From: Urechis unicinctus
Taxonomy: Eukaryota; Annelida; Polychaeta; Xenopneusta; Urechidae
NCBI GenBank assembly: GCA_034190875.2
Contig: CM067344.1
Span: 29,578,533 to 29,642,532, forward strand
Length of the DNA: 64,000 nt
Reading direction: 5' to 3'
A program made the translations under genes and the position numbers. A model generated the notes under the pieces. It worked only from the letters and a program-made list of their open reading frames with translations, had not been told where the DNA came from and did no database searches. This document shows, in pieces, positions 62,956 through 64,000 of this stretch (within the stretch, counting starts at the first letter, position 1; each line of letters starts with the position of its first letter).

Positions 62956-64000
62956 ATATCCATAAATGTCCGGCGACCTAATCCTGCAGCCAAATAGGTG
63001 ATGATAATCTGTTTCTTGTTTTCAATTTTATAACATTTGAATAAGGGTACAAAGTGTCTAAAATGTTTTCATCTCAATTGATAAATACGTTTTAGCACTG
63101 ATGGCCACTGTCTGTCTAGGATGACCTTGTTGAATATCAAAACAGTCCTCAAAAGGATGCCTTTGGGGCTGTATAACCACGCTATTCTACAGTATCTCAT
63201 GGATAAATGGTTTGATGTTTCGGAGAATTAGACTTTGTTATTGATTTGCGCAACTATCAATCATGACATGTCGGGGACATGCGAATATAATATATTACAA
63301 CAGGTTACTAAACCGATCTGTTTTATATAAAATTATACGCTATTTGGTTCTCCCGCAATGGAGGTGTAAAGCTTTACAAATAGTATATGAATTGACAAAG
63401 TTGGTAGCAAATACACCCTTGTCATACGTATGACCAACATTCTACGTAACTACCTATAATCAAGATTAGTTACAACGGAAGCACTCGTTTCTTTAAGATG
63501 CTGCCAATTATTATATCAAACAATTATGCAGGTATTGTGTCTCTACATATTTGCATTATCAGCCTTTACAAATATGATTTCAAATCGTTGGGTGAATACA
63601 TTGGTTGCATGACAGTCCAGCAGTATGTGTACAGATGATGTCCATGACATGAACGCTGATGTTAAAAAAATTATCGTTACGGAAGCTAGGGTAGCTTTAA
63701 TGACGCCATGCGTCCAAACACTCCAAACTTCAAAGTGAGTTAAATATACGTAGGTGCTGTTAACATTGTTTTTTTTCTATGCTTCTCTGCATTTCATCTC
63801 AGTGTATCAGGTACTAGAACGACAAATAGAAGCAAGTATGTGAACTTAACATTCCTAAAATTTGATGCATTGAGTCATGCACAACATGAGACAATCTAGC
63901 AAAAAAACTACTGACGTCACCAAATCACATTGGGCCATGAAATAGTACGGATTTTTTTGTACAACATAGCAGGGAGATGGACACAGTGACAACACCCGGC
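62956..64000. other. AT-rich DNA, nothing recognised
   Basis: No supported gene, RNA or repeat structure. A tgacgtca site at about 63914 is too short to interpret alone. Confidence 0.5.

Overview
This window looks like intergenic or heterochromatin-like DNA from an animal, most likely a marine invertebrate such as a mollusc. The grounds are a strongly AT-rich base composition, long (CA)n tracts, a tRNA-derived SINE with a clean target-site duplication, minisatellites, and decayed retrotransposon Gag-like sequence. I found no intact protein-coding gene, no rRNA or tRNA gene and no bacterial operon structure. The species cannot be fixed from the sequence. Almost every open frame is short, broken in sister copies, or a by-product of simple repeats.

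The dominant feature is a nested set of large direct repeats. Unit A (1-18183) and unit B (18184-about 36760) are two nearly complete copies of one ~18 kb unit. After a spacer (S1, about 36761-38605) comes a 3.4 kb fragment, C' (38606-41961), equivalent to about 10700-14582 of unit A. It is fused directly to a third, internally deleted copy, unit C (41962-about 53655). After 1.8 kb of unmatched DNA a second spacer copy, S2 (about 55500-58490), matches S1 but carries an extra 1.6 kb ending in a poly-A run. The last 5.5 kb is mostly single copy, apart from a 271-bp tandem duplication, a 21-bp minisatellite and a small ~32-bp tandem repeat.

The unit is itself built from older repeats. About 3300-8500 of unit A is recognisably related to about 14130-17510. 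A ~250-bp module with a tRNA-like core recurs five times per unit, and two of those modules sit in a ~1.5 kb tandem pair. A second hairpin-bearing module recurs three times. Each full unit also carries a decayed Gag-like coding relic with a 27-bp coiled-coil repeat of variable copy number, a 43-bp minisatellite of variable copy number, and (minus strand) a decayed C2H2 zinc-finger-like segment. (CA)n tracts are followed by a constant ~26-bp anchor in units A and B.

The copies are mosaics. Near position 22480 the closest relative of unit B switches abruptly from unit C to unit A, as expected from gene conversion or unequal crossing over. Copy-specific deletions, local duplications and one SINE insertion give a relative history. 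A technical alternative, that two diverged haplotypes were placed in tandem by the assembler, cannot be excluded from the sequence alone. All homology calls were made by eye; no alignment or database search was run.
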